64,000 nucleotides of DNA, taken from the NCBI RefSeq assembly GCF_010730955.1, contig NZ_AP022577.1, positions 5,642,001 through 5,706,000 of the forward strand. Reading direction: 5' to 3'. The position numbers and the translations under genes are program-made. The stretch comes from Mycolicibacterium aubagnense. GTDB lineage: Bacteria > Actinomycetota > Actinomycetes > Mycobacteriales > Mycobacteriaceae. The stretch's first letter is position 1, and every line of letters begins with the position of its first letter. Under the pieces are notes generated by a model. The model worked only from the letters and a program-made list of their open reading frames with translations. It was not told the DNA's origin and searched no databases. This document shows, one piece after another, positions 44,027-52,132 of the stretch.

Positions 44027-44040
44027 TGACGAAATCATCA
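44027..44040. promoter_or_regulatory. TetR operator B of meta-cleavage operon
   Basis: TGACGA-AA-TCATCA differs from operator A by one base and is also preceded by GTTC. The two sites are 44 bp apart, about four helical turns, so dimers would sit on the same face of the DNA. It covers the -35 region of the TetR promoter. Confidence 0.75.
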
Positions 44041-44057
44041 AAACTGATAGATGCTGC

Positions 44058-44069
44058 TACTCTGGACGC
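44058..44069 (+). promoter_or_regulatory. Leaderless promoter -10 for TetR gene
   Basis: TACTCT (44058-44063) ends 6 nt before the GTG at 44070, which fixes the start of this gene. Confidence 0.5.
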
Positions 44070-44723
44070 GTGAGTGCATTGCAGGACGAGCCGGCCAACC
44101 GCCTCGAACGGCGGAAACAGCGCACCCGCGCAGCGCTCATTCAGGCGGCGCAGGCGCTGATCGCCGAGGGCAAGCTCAACGTGCCGGTCCTGGAAATCAC
44201 GCAGGCGGCAGATGTCGGCATGGGTTCGTTCTACAACCACTTCGACAGCAAGGAAGAGCTGTTCGAAGCGGCGGTGGCCGATGTGCTCGACAACCACGGT
44301 GCCTTGCTCGATCGCCTCACCGCGTCCATCGACGACCCGGCCGAAGCGTTTGCCTGCAGTTTCCGGCTTACCGGTCGACTGTTTCGGCGCCGCCCGCAGG
44401 AGAGCCGGATCCTGCTCGTCAATGGCCTCAGTCTCATGGGGTCGGACCGCGGCCTGGGTCCACGCGCGTTACGGGACATCACGGCCGCCGTCGCCGCCGG
44501 CCGATTCACCGTCGACGATCCCAAACTGGCCTTGGCCGTCGCTGGCGGGGCGCTCCTTGGGCTCGGCAAGCTCCTGCAGCAAGAACCCGAACGTGACGAC
44601 GCGGCGGCCGCAGATCGGGTCACTGAAGACGTATTACGACTGTTCGGACTGTCTGCCGAGGAGGCGCGTCGGATATGTCAGCGGCCACTTCCCGGTCTTG
44701 ATGGCGTAGCCCCGGTCGCGTGA
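44070..44723 (+). CDS. TetR family transcriptional regulator of meta-cleavage operon
   Basis: 217-residue regulator. The helix-turn-helix is at about residues 32-60 (VPVLEITQAADVGMGSFYNHFDSKEELFEAAV), then a TetR_C-type ligand domain. The GTG at 44070 (VSALQDEPANRLERRKQRTRAALIQAAQ) is chosen because a -10 element sits 6 nt upstream; a longer frame from 43998 would read through the operators. It is divergent from the six-gene aromatic operon and probably represses it until the substrate or a ring-cleavage intermediate binds. Confidence 0.9.
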   Translation: MSALQDEPANRLERRKQRTRAALIQAAQALIAEGKLNVPVLEITQAADVGMGSFYNHFDSKEELFEAAVADVLDNHGALLDRLTASIDDPAEAFACSFRLTGRLFRRRPQESRILLVNGLSLMGSDRGLGPRALRDITAAVAAGRFTVDDPKLALAVAGGALLGLGKLLQQEPERDDAAAADRVTEDVLRLFGLSAEEARRICQRPLPGLDGVAPVA

Positions 44724-44904
44724 GCCGGCCGGCCGTCGGTATCCATGCGTGATTCGGGTACCCCGCTGCGGGCCGGCCAGAAACAAACAGCGGCAATGAC
44801 ACTCGCTCGACAGGCTCGCCGCGGCCTCATCGGCGAGGCGGGGTTTGATTCGCCCGATTTCAGTCCGGCCGGCGGTATCGATCACCTCAGGTACGTTCGC
44901 TGTC

Positions 44905-45963
44905 ATGGCCAGCCCTAGGACCAGCCCATTCCGTCGACTTGCGGTCGTCGTCGGGCTGGTCGGCGCGCTGGTGGCCGGCAACTGTTTGTGGGTGCGCCCC
45001 TCGCCCGTCGCGATGCCGGTGGTTCCCGACGGCGGTTACGGGTTCAGTGTCGGTGCGCCCCAGTCCTGGATGAGCGACGCCGACGCCGACCGCGAACTCG
45101 ATGCGGTGGCTCGAACCCGGGCGCAGTGGATGCGGGTGCTGATCGACTGGCACATCGTGGAACCCGTTAAAGGCCAATATAATTGGCACTACGTCGACCA
45201 CTGGGTGAACGGCTCCACGAAGCGCGGTCTGAAGGTACTCGGACTGATCGCGTACAGCCCCACCTGGGCTCGGGCGCCGGGCTCGTATTTCAGTGCGCCC
45301 CCGATGAATCCGGCGGAGTACGCCGACTTCGTCACCGCCGTCGTCCAGCGTTACCGCGACAAGGTGGCGGACTGGGAGATCTGGAACGAGCCGAATTTGC
45401 CGCTGTTCTTCGGATTCACCGACAACCGCGCTGCGGTCTATACCGACCTGCTCAAGGCGGCGTACCCGGCGATCAAGGCCATTCAGCCCGACGCCACCGT
45501 CATCGCCGCCGGGCTGAGCCGCGCCACCGGCCCGGACGCGCCGACGAAATTCCTCGCCGACATGTACGCGGCCGGCGCGCGGAAGTTCTTCGATGCCATC
45601 GCGATGCATCCTTACGTGTTCCCGGGTGGCATCGCCGAAGACGGCGACAACGGCTGGTCTGATCTGGTGCGCGTGCACGACCTGATGACGGTCAACGGCG
45701 ACGGGGACAAGAAGGTGTGGATGACCGAACTGGGCGCGTCAACCTGTGCGGCACAGGCCCGAGGCGTCAGCCAGGACGAACAGGCGCGGCAGATTCTGCA
45801 GGTGTTGTCGGGCGTGGCGGGGGCCGGCTGGAGCGGGCCGGCGTTCATCTTCGCCGTGCGCGACACCGACACCGCCAAGCGTGACGACCTCGAATCCAAC
45901 TTTGGTGCGCTGCTCACGTCGGACTGGAAGCCCAAGTACACCGCGGCGGTGCTGGCCCGGTAG
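44905..45963 (+). CDS. Exported glycoside hydrolase (cellulase/GH5-39-like clan A)
   Basis: 352-residue protein with an N-terminal signal or membrane anchor (residues 10-30, RRLAVVVGLVGALVAGNCLWV) and a TIM-barrel glycosidase domain. The acid/base is Glu162 in WEIWNEPN and the nucleophile is Glu275 in WMTELGAS, the pair expected for clan GH-A. The sugar substrate is unknown. A TACGTT element ends 7 nt before the ATG, so it may be leaderless. It lies between the aromatic cluster and viuB; the 181 bp upstream hold nothing else recognisable. Confidence 0.82.
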   Translation: MASPRTSPFRRLAVVVGLVGALVAGNCLWVRPSPVAMPVVPDGGYGFSVGAPQSWMSDADADRELDAVARTRAQWMRVLIDWHIVEPVKGQYNWHYVDHWVNGSTKRGLKVLGLIAYSPTWARAPGSYFSAPPMNPAEYADFVTAVVQRYRDKVADWEIWNEPNLPLFFGFTDNRAAVYTDLLKAAYPAIKAIQPDATVIAAGLSRATGPDAPTKFLADMYAAGARKFFDAIAMHPYVFPGGIAEDGDNGWSDLVRVHDLMTVNGDGDKKVWMTELGASTCAAQARGVSQDEQARQILQVLSGVAGAGWSGPAFIFAVRDTDTAKRDDLESNFGALLTSDWKPKYTAAVLAR

Positions 45964-45988
45964 CCCACCATGGCGGGCGGCCCGCTCG

Positions 45989-46000
45989 TATAGTCGAGGC
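45989..46000 (+). promoter_or_regulatory. Leaderless promoter -10 for viuB
   Basis: TATAGT (45989-45994) ends 6 nt before the GTG at 46001. Confidence 0.55.
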
Positions 46001-46846
46001 GTGGCAGGCCGTCCGATACATACCTTCGAAGTCCTACGCACCCAGCGCCTGACCCCGCACATGATTCGTGTTGTGTTCGGCGGCAACGGGTTCGACACCT
46101 TCAGTCCCAAGGAATTCACCGATTCCTACGTCAAATTCGTCATCGTGCCGGCGGGCGTCGAGGCGACCGGCCTCGCGCAGCCGCTGACCCTGGACAGCTT
46201 CGAGGAGCTGCCGGCCGACCAGCGGCCGACGGTGCGGACCTATACGGTGCGGCGCGTCGATGTGGAGCAGCGCGAACTCACCGTCGACTTCGTGGTGCAC
46301 GGCGACACCGGCGTGGCCGGGCCGTGGGCGGCGTCGCTGGTTCCCGGTGACCCCGCGTATCTCATGGGGCCCAACGGGGCCTACAGCCCGAACCCTGACG
46401 CCGATTGGCACCTGCTGGCCGGTGACGAAGCGGGGCTGCCGGCGTTGAGCACCGCGCTGGAAGCGTTGCCGCAGGACGCGATCGGCCAGGCCTTCATCGA
46501 GGTCGAAGGACCCGACGACGAGCTGGACCTGACCGCGCCCGCGGGCGTGAAGGTCCAGTGGATCCACCGCGGCGGCCGCGCCGATCTGGTGCCCGACGAC
46601 CACGCAGGCGACAACGCGCCGCTCATCGCGGCGGTCCGGGCGGCCGACTGGTGGCCCGGCCAGGTCCAGGTCTTCGTCCACGGCGAGGCCCAGACCGTCA
46701 TGCACAACCTTCGTCCGTACCTGCGCAAGGAGCGTGGCGTCGGCGCCGAATGGGCGTCCATCTCCGGTTACTGGCGCCGCGGGCGCACCGAGGAGACCTT
46801 CCGGCAGTGGAAGGCCGAACTGGCCAAGACCGAAGCGCAGGCATAG
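46001..46846 (+). CDS. viuB: Siderophore-interacting protein (ViuB-like ferric-siderophore reductase)
   Basis: 281-residue FAD-binding reductase of the SIP family, which releases iron from imported ferric siderophores using NAD(P)H. The FAD domain has RTYTVRRVDVEQRELTVDFVVHG (RxYT motif), and the C-terminal SIP domain has WHLLAGDEAGLPALSTALEALP and ISGYWRRGRTEETFRQWK (GYWRxG). It is the orthologue by position of Rv2895c, normally next to dprA, here separated by the aromatic island. No iron-box operator was obvious to me; the promoter looks leaderless. Confidence 0.92.
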   Translation: MAGRPIHTFEVLRTQRLTPHMIRVVFGGNGFDTFSPKEFTDSYVKFVIVPAGVEATGLAQPLTLDSFEELPADQRPTVRTYTVRRVDVEQRELTVDFVVHGDTGVAGPWAASLVPGDPAYLMGPNGAYSPNPDADWHLLAGDEAGLPALSTALEALPQDAIGQAFIEVEGPDDELDLTAPAGVKVQWIHRGGRADLVPDDHAGDNAPLIAAVRAADWWPGQVQVFVHGEAQTVMHNLRPYLRKERGVGAEWASISGYWRRGRTEETFRQWKAELAKTEAQA

Positions 46847-46918
46847 GCCGGAAGTCGAAACGCAGGCCGCCGCAAGTGTGCGATCCTCAGCGGAAGTTGC
46901 AACAGAAGGGCAGGCCTG

Positions 46919-48082
46919 ATGGCGTTCGGTGATTACCAACTCGAGATCTATCTGCAGGGGCTGGGCGGTGTCGTCCCGACGCTGCCGATGTCGTTCGCGG
47001 AACTCGAGGAGCGCGCCCAGGCCGCGATGCCGCCGTCGATCTGGTCGTACGTCGCGGGCGGCGCCGGCGATGAGCGGACGCAGCGCGTGAACGTCAGCGC
47101 CTTCGATCGCTGGGGCCTCATGCCCCGGATGCTGGTCGGGGCAACCGAGCGCGACCTGACCGTCGACCTGTTCGGCCTCACGCTGCCGTCCCCGCTGTTC
47201 CTGGCACCCATCGGGGTCATGGGTATCTGCTCGCGAGACGGCCACGGTGACCTGCATGCCGCTCGCGCCGCGGCCCAGACTGGCGTACCGATGATGGTCT
47301 CGACGCTCACCAGTGATCCGCTGGAGGACGTCGCGGCCGAATTCGGCGACACCCCAGGCTTTTTCCAGCTGTACACCCCGAAAGACCGGGAGCTGGCGGC
47401 CAGCCTGGTCAGTCGAGCCGAAGCCGCTGGGTACCAGGGCATCGTCGTCACCCTCGACACCTGGGTACCCGGCTGGCGCCCTCGCGACCTGTCGACGGCC
47501 AACTTCCCGCAGCTGCGTGGCCACTGCCTGTCCAACTACACCAGCGACCCGGTGTTCCGGGCCAAGCTGCCCGCGCCACCCGAGCAGAACCCGCAGGGCG
47601 TGGTGATGCAGTGGGTACAGGACTTCGGTAACCCGCTGACGTGGGACGACCTGCCATGGCTGCGGTCGCTGACGACGCTGCCGCTGTTGGTCAAGGGCAT
47701 CTGTCACCCCGACGACGCGCGACGTGTCCGGGATGCCGGCTTCGACGGCATCTATTGCTCCAACCACGGCGGCCGGCAGGCCAACGGCGGGATCCCGGCC
47801 ATCGACTGCCTGCCCGGCGTCGTCGCGGCGGCCGACGGTCTGCCAGTGCTGTTCGACTCCGGCGTCCGCACCGGCGCCGACGTGGTCAAGGCGCTGGCCC
47901 TGGGCGCGACCGCCGTCGGCATCGGCCGGCCATACGCCTACGGCATGGCACTGGCCGGGACCCCCGGCGTCGTTCATGTGCTGCGGTCCCTGCTGGCCGA
48001 GACCGACCTGATCATGGCCGTCGACGGCTACCGCTCGGTGGCCGAGCTGACGCCGGACGTCCTGCGCCGCGTCGACGTCTGA
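46919..48082 (+). CDS. Lactate 2-monooxygenase-like FMN enzyme
   Basis: 387-residue FMN-dependent alpha-hydroxy acid oxidase family member. It aligns by eye along its whole length with the classical M. smegmatis lactate monooxygenase ([49 protein letters not shown], and the C-terminal [16 protein letters not shown] repeats). Active-site residues Lys259 and His283 in SNHGGRQ are present. It would convert L-lactate and oxygen to acetate, CO2 and water, or act as an oxidase/dehydrogenase on another hydroxy acid. It lies 68 bp before xerC. Confidence 0.85.
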   Translation: MAFGDYQLEIYLQGLGGVVPTLPMSFAELEERAQAAMPPSIWSYVAGGAGDERTQRVNVSAFDRWGLMPRMLVGATERDLTVDLFGLTLPSPLFLAPIGVMGICSRDGHGDLHAARAAAQTGVPMMVSTLTSDPLEDVAAEFGDTPGFFQLYTPKDRELAASLVSRAEAAGYQGIVVTLDTWVPGWRPRDLSTANFPQLRGHCLSNYTSDPVFRAKLPAPPEQNPQGVVMQWVQDFGNPLTWDDLPWLRSLTTLPLLVKGICHPDDARRVRDAGFDGIYCSNHGGRQANGGIPAIDCLPGVVAAADGLPVLFDSGVRTGADVVKALALGATAVGIGRPYAYGMALAGTPGVVHVLRSLLAETDLIMAVDGYRSVAELTPDVLRRVDV

Positions 48083-48150
48083 GGTCACAGCTCGGCCACC
48101 GACGGGTGGCGCGCCGGGCGGATCGGCGGTGGCTCTGCCAACGTAGGGGA

Positions 48151-49047
48151 GTGCACCAGGCAGTCCTCGACGAGTTCGATCAGTACCTCGAACTCGAATG
48201 CGGCCGCTCCGAGCACACCCGCCGCGCCTACCGGGGCGACCTGCGGTCGCTGGGGGAATTCCTCGGCGACGACACGGCCATCGCGGACCTGACCCTGCCG
48301 ACACTGCGGTCCTGGCTCGCCGAACAGGCTGCCAACGGCGCAGCCCGGACGACGCTGTCCCGCCGGACGTCGGCAGTGAAGACCTTCACCGCATGGGCGG
48401 TGCGACGGGGTCTGCTCGAGACCGACCCAGCGGTTCGGCTGCAGACCCCGAAGGCCCGTCGGGCCCTGCCCTCCGTGCTCCGCCAGGACCAGGCCGCCGA
48501 CGCGATGTCCGCGGCGAATTCGGGTGCGGAGCAGGGAGATCCGATGGCCCTGCGGGACCGGCTGATCGTCGAGATGCTGTACGCCACCGGTATACGCGTC
48601 AGTGAGCTGTGCGGGCTGGACATCGACGACGTCGACCAGAGCCGCCGCGTGCTGCGGGTACTGGGTAAAGGCGACAAGCAGCGCACCGTGCCGTTCGGTG
48701 AGCCGGCGTTCAAGGCGCTGAGGACTTGGCTGTCGGACGGCCGCCCCGCGGTGGCGGTCGCCACGTCGGGTCCGGCGCTGCTGCTCGGCGCGCGTGGACG
48801 ACGTCTCGATCCCCGGCAGGCGCGGACCGTCGTGCACCAGACCATCTCCGCCGTCGACGGGGCCCCCGACATCGGGCCGCACGGGCTGCGGCACAGTGCG
48901 GCGACTCATCTGTTGGAGGGCGGCGCGGATCTGCGCGTCGTGCAGGAGCTGCTGGGACATTCGTCGCTCGCGACCACTCAGCTCTACACCCATGTGACAG
49001 TGGCGCGGCTGCGCGCCGTGCACGACCAGGCCCATCCCCGCGCCTGA
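48151..49047 (+). CDS. xerC: Tyrosine recombinase XerC
   Basis: 298-residue site-specific recombinase that, with XerD, resolves chromosome dimers at dif. The catalytic set Arg149, Lys173, His244, Arg247, His270 and Tyr279 is complete ([51 protein letters not shown]). An N-terminal SAM-like core-binding domain covers residues 1-90. The GTG at 48151 gives the usual family length; the frame is open upstream through the previous gene. Position before the M23 peptidase and rpsB matches M. tuberculosis, so this is the housekeeping copy. Confidence 0.94.
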   Translation: MHQAVLDEFDQYLELECGRSEHTRRAYRGDLRSLGEFLGDDTAIADLTLPTLRSWLAEQAANGAARTTLSRRTSAVKTFTAWAVRRGLLETDPAVRLQTPKARRALPSVLRQDQAADAMSAANSGAEQGDPMALRDRLIVEMLYATGIRVSELCGLDIDDVDQSRRVLRVLGKGDKQRTVPFGEPAFKALRTWLSDGRPAVAVATSGPALLLGARGRRLDPRQARTVVHQTISAVDGAPDIGPHGLRHSAATHLLEGGADLRVVQELLGHSSLATTQLYTHVTVARLRAVHDQAHPRA

Positions 49048-49058
49048 CTCAATTTCGC

Positions 49059-49181
49059 CGAGCGTGCGTGTTTGCGCACGACATGCCGTGTCGTCCGCGC
49101 AGCTTCGTCGCGTTGGCGGCTGTCGAATGTGCGCATTGTGTCCGCTCCTGGCGGCGTGTCGCGCGCGAACACGCACGCTCG
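49059..49181. repeat. Palindromic REP/MITE-like element
   Basis: Terminal 14-bp perfect inverted repeats (CGAGCGTGCGTGTT at 49059-49072; complement at 49168-49181) extend to about 22 bp with two mismatches and enclose about 79 bp that include a further small dyad (CGACA-N5-TGTCG). It fills almost the entire gap between xerC and the convergent M23 gene. It has no ORF. It may be a mobile palindromic repeat and may also act as a terminator. Confidence 0.65.
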
Positions 49182-49184
49182 CGG

Positions 49185-49670
49185 TTATTGACGGAGCGGC
49201 TTCAGCCGGATCGGGGTGGCGGCGAGCAGGCCCAGGGGATCGACGTAGTCGGCTTTGGCCGACGCACCCCACATCGTGCCCCAATGCAGGCAGCCGGCGC
49301 ACCCAGCGTGGCCGGCCACCAGCGTGCCGAGCGGCGAACCCGCAGCGACGACGGCGCCCGGTCGCACCGCCGCACGGACAGGCTCGTAGCTGGTCCGTAG
49401 CCCACCCGGATGCGCCACCGATACCACCGGCCGGCCTGCGAGTTCCGCGGCGAACACCACGGTGCCCGGGGCCGCCGCGTACACGGTCTGGCCGACAGCA
49501 CCCGCGAGGTCGACGCCGCGATGCCCGCGCTGCCAGTTCGGTTGCGGCGCGTCGAAGGTGCGCACGACGGCCGGGCGCGGCCGCAGCGGCCAGTCCAGCC
49601 GGCCGTCGGCGGCGTGCGCCACGCCGGTCGAGCAGGCGGTGATGAGCGCCACGAGCAGACCAATCCGCAT
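49185..49670 (-). CDS. Secreted M23 family metallopeptidase
   Basis: 161-residue exported endopeptidase-fold protein. A signal peptide (MRIGLLVALITACSTGVAHA) is followed by the LytM core: RGHRGVDLAG (HxxxD zinc ligands) and CLHWGTMWG (HxG). It is likely to cut or bind peptidoglycan in the envelope. The size matches a lone LytM domain without coiled coil or SH3 domain. Equivalent to Rv2891 by position. Confidence 0.88.
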   Translation of the reverse strand: MRIGLLVALITACSTGVAHAADGRLDWPLRPRPAVVRTFDAPQPNWQRGHRGVDLAGAVGQTVYAAAPGTVVFAAELAGRPVVSVAHPGGLRTSYEPVRAAVRPGAVVAAGSPLGTLVAGHAGCAGCLHWGTMWGASAKADYVDPLGLLAATPIRLKPLRQ

Positions 49671-49958
49671 CACCCCAGTTCAGCGCTCCGTCGGCTGCTT
49701 CGGTACCCCGCGAACCCCGATCTGTGGATAACCGGCGCGCTGTGGACAAAAGCACCCCTGGGCAGCGTGTAAACTTCCACCTGCAATCCGCATTCGTGGG
49801 TTGACTTCGCGCGCCTGCACAGCGGCTCGATCTCGGGTCGCGATCGCATGCCGGGCGGTCCCATCTCGGACAACCGAGTTGGGTCCGGCACGCAGCAGAC
49901 GCCAGGGTCCGGTATCACCCGATATCGGACGACAACCGAAAACAAGTGAGGCACAAAC
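49671..49958. promoter_or_regulatory. rpsB promoter region with two DnaA-box sequences
   Basis: TGTGGATAA (49723-49731) and TGTGGACAA (49741-49749) are exact matches, on the opposite strand, to DnaA boxes TTATCCACA and TTGTCCACA. A possible promoter is TAAACT (49770-49775), and a possible -35 TTGACT lies at 49801-49806. The long leader of about 150-180 nt before rpsB may carry autogenous control; I could not fold it. GTGAGG precedes the rpsB ATG. Confidence 0.5.
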
Positions 49959-50792
49959 ATGGCCGTAGTGACCATGCGGCAGCTGCTGGATAGCGGCGCG
50001 CACTTCGGGCACCAGACCCGTCGCTGGAACCCCAAGATGAAGCGGTTCATCTTCACCGACCGCAACGGCATCTACATCATCGACCTGCAGCAGACGCTGA
50101 CCTACATCGACAAGGCGTACGAGTTCGTCAAGGAGACCGTCGCCCACGGTGGGACCGTCCTGTTCGTCGGCACCAAGAAGCAGGCGCAGGAATCCATCGC
50201 TGACGAGGCCACCCGCGTCGGCATGCCCTATGTGAACCAGCGCTGGCTGGGCGGCATGCTCACCAACTTCTCGACCGTCCACAAGCGCCTGCAGCGCCTG
50301 AAGGAACTCGAGTCGATGGAGCAGACCGGTGGCTTCGAGGGTCGTACCAAGAAGGAAATCCTCATGCTCACGCGTGAGAAGAACAAGCTCGAGCGCAGCC
50401 TCGGCGGTATCCGCGACATGCAGAAGGTTCCGTCGGCCATCTGGGTCGTCGACACCAACAAGGAGCACCTGGCCGTCAGTGAGGCCATCAAGCTCGGCAT
50501 CCCGGTCCTCGCGATCCTGGACACCAACTGCGACCCCGACCAGGTCAACTACCCGATCCCGGGTAACGACGACGCGATCCGCAGCGCCGCGCTGCTGACC
50601 AAGGTCATCGCTTCCGCGGTTGCCGAGGGTCTGCAGGCCCGCTCGGGCGCCAAGACCGAGGCCGAAGGCGCCGAGCCGCTCGCCGAGTGGGAGCAGGAAC
50701 TGCTCGCGGGCGCCACGGCAGGAACCGAGGCTGTGACGTCTCCGGCGGATTCTCCGGGGGCCGCCACCGAAACCACCACCACAGAAAGCTGA
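49959..50792 (+). CDS. rpsB: 30S ribosomal protein S2
   Basis: 277-residue small-subunit protein starting [32 protein letters not shown], with the S2 signatures [22 protein letters not shown] and [25 protein letters not shown]. The last 45 residues form an acidic, Thr/Ala-rich tail as in other actinobacteria. tsf begins one base after the stop, the usual rpsB-tsf operon. Confidence 0.98.
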   Translation: MAVVTMRQLLDSGAHFGHQTRRWNPKMKRFIFTDRNGIYIIDLQQTLTYIDKAYEFVKETVAHGGTVLFVGTKKQAQESIADEATRVGMPYVNQRWLGGMLTNFSTVHKRLQRLKELESMEQTGGFEGRTKKEILMLTREKNKLERSLGGIRDMQKVPSAIWVVDTNKEHLAVSEAIKLGIPVLAILDTNCDPDQVNYPIPGNDDAIRSAALLTKVIASAVAEGLQARSGAKTEAEGAEPLAEWEQELLAGATAGTEAVTSPADSPGAATETTTTES

Positions 50793-50793
50793 G

Positions 50794-51609
50794 ATGGCTA
50801 ACTACACCGCTGCTGACGTAAAGCGACTGCGGGAGCTCACCGGCTCCGGCATGCTCGACTGCAAGAACGCACTGGTTGAGACCGAGGGTGACTTCGACAA
50901 GGCCGTCGAGGTCCTGCGCATCAAGGGTGCCAAGGATGTCGGCAAGCGCGCTGAGCGCGCCACCGCCGAGGGCCTGGTCGCCGCCAAGGACGGCGCCCTG
51001 ATCGAGCTGAACTCCGAGACCGACTTCGTCGCCAAGAACGCCGAATTCCAGGCTCTCGCGGATCAGATCCTCACCGCTGCCGTCGCGGCCAAGGCCAACG
51101 ACGTGGAGACCCTCAAGGCCGCCACGGTCGACGGCACCACCGTCGAGCAGCTGGTCGCGGACCTGTCCGCCAAGATCGGCGAGAAGCTCGAACTGCGCCG
51201 GGTCGCCTACTTCGACGGCACCGTCGAGACCTACCTGCACAAGCGCGCCGCGGACCTGCCGCCGGCCGTGGGTGTGCTGGTCGAGTACAACGGCGCTTCG
51301 GAAGAGGCCGCTCACGCGGTCGCGCTGCAGATCGCCGCGCTGAAGGCCAAGTACCTCACCCGTGAGGACGTGCCCGCCGACCTGGTCGCCAACGAGCGTC
51401 GCATCGCCGAGGAGACCGCCAAGGAAGAGGGCAAGCCCGAGGCCGCGCTGCCGAAGATCGTCGAAGGCCGCGTCACCGGCTTCTACAAGGACGTCGTGCT
51501 GCTCGACCAGCCGTCGGTGTCCGACAACAAGAAGTCCGTGAAGGCCCTGCTGGACGAGGCCGGCGTCACCGTGACCCGCTTCGTGCGGTTCGAGGTCGGC
51601 CAGCAGTAA
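50794..51609 (+). CDS. tsf: Elongation factor Ts
   Basis: 271-residue guanine nucleotide exchange factor for EF-Tu. It has the N-terminal UBA-like domain with [21 protein letters not shown], the TDFVAKN motif ([12 protein letters not shown]) that contacts EF-Tu, and the C-terminal FVRFEVGQQ. It is co-transcribed with rpsB and followed by a strong terminator. Confidence 0.98.
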   Translation: MANYTAADVKRLRELTGSGMLDCKNALVETEGDFDKAVEVLRIKGAKDVGKRAERATAEGLVAAKDGALIELNSETDFVAKNAEFQALADQILTAAVAAKANDVETLKAATVDGTTVEQLVADLSAKIGEKLELRRVAYFDGTVETYLHKRAADLPPAVGVLVEYNGASEEAAHAVALQIAALKAKYLTREDVPADLVANERRIAEETAKEEGKPEAALPKIVEGRVTGFYKDVVLLDQPSVSDNKKSVKALLDEAGVTVTRFVRFEVGQQ

Positions 51610-51665
51610 AAAACCTGGGCGGCACACCACAACTGTTTGACGGCTCGCCGTCGCCGCTCACTGAC

Positions 51666-51710
51666 AAAACCCCGCGCACAATCCGGCGATCCCGGAGTGC
51701 GCGGGGTTTT
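51666..51710. terminator. Strong rho-independent terminator after tsf
   Basis: A perfect 14-bp stem (AAAACCCCGCGCAC with GTGCGCGGGGTTTT, 51666-51679 and 51697-51710) with an inner CCGG dyad. TTTTGCTTT follows on the plus strand, and the flanking A-tract gives a T-tract for minus-strand transcription too, so it can also end the convergent FmdB gene. Confidence 0.92.
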
Positions 51711-51721
51711 GCTTTCTCCGG

Positions 51722-52006
51722 CTAGGGCCGGGGGAGCTTGCGGTGCAAGGGATTCGCGGTCACCTGTGCGCGGCGGCGGCTCGACGGCAGGCTGCGGACG
51801 ACGTCCGGGCTGTCTGCCGTCGAGCGGGTGGCATCTTGTGCCCGCATGCCCGGCGTATTGCCGGCACCGAGGGCAGGCGCTCCTATTCGGCGCTTGGCCG
51901 GGCCGCTGCAGCTCGGACACGGGGTGTCGTCGGGCGCGGTCGCCATCGAATGCTGTTGGGTGAAATCCGGGCAACCCCGACCACACCGGAATACGTAGGT
52001 AGGCAC
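51722..52006 (-). CDS. FmdB family zinc-ribbon protein
   Basis: 94-residue protein beginning (M)PTYVFRCGRGCPDF, the FmdB/regulatory zinc-ribbon signature (MPTYxxRC), with Cys pairs CGRGC and CPSC that would bind zinc; a longer low-complexity basic tail follows. FmdB was named as a regulator of formamidase in Methylophilus, and here it is divergent from a formamidase gene. The GTG at 52006 is chosen because TATGGT ends 6 nt upstream on the minus strand and the PTY motif follows directly. Confidence 0.82.
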   Translation of the reverse strand: MPTYVFRCGRGCPDFTQQHSMATAPDDTPCPSCSGPAKRRIGAPALGAGNTPGMRAQDATRSTADSPDVVRSLPSSRRRAQVTANPLHRKLPRP

Positions 52007-52018
52007 CACGACACCATA
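52007..52018 (-). promoter_or_regulatory. Leaderless promoter -10 for FmdB gene
   Basis: On the minus strand TATGGT (52018-52013) is followed by 6 nt and the GTG at 52006. Confidence 0.5.
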
Positions 52019-52132
52019 AGCCCTCTCCGGCAACGTCATCCGGATGTAACTTGCCCGATCCGCAGACGAGACACCCTCATTATTGAATACTTCCATTCGG
52101 AAGCAAGTGTGTGTGTCGCTACGGAGGTCAAT

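Noticed and set aside
44724..44904. Possible tRNA or small RNA between the TetR gene and the glycoside hydrolase
   Set aside because: I looked for a cloverleaf around the GATTCGGGTACCCCG segment and found no matching stems or CCA-side acceptor; nothing supportable.
46034..48304. Open frame of 756 codons on the minus strand, antisense to viuB and the lactate monooxygenase-like gene
   Set aside because: Its translation is Arg/Gly/His/Asp-rich low-complexity sequence without domains, and the two plus-strand genes have full conserved motifs. Such mirror frames are usual in high-GC DNA.
49723..49749. Replication origin
   Set aside because: Only two DnaA boxes, no AT-rich unwinding region and no dnaA/dnaN neighbours; a regulatory role is more likely.
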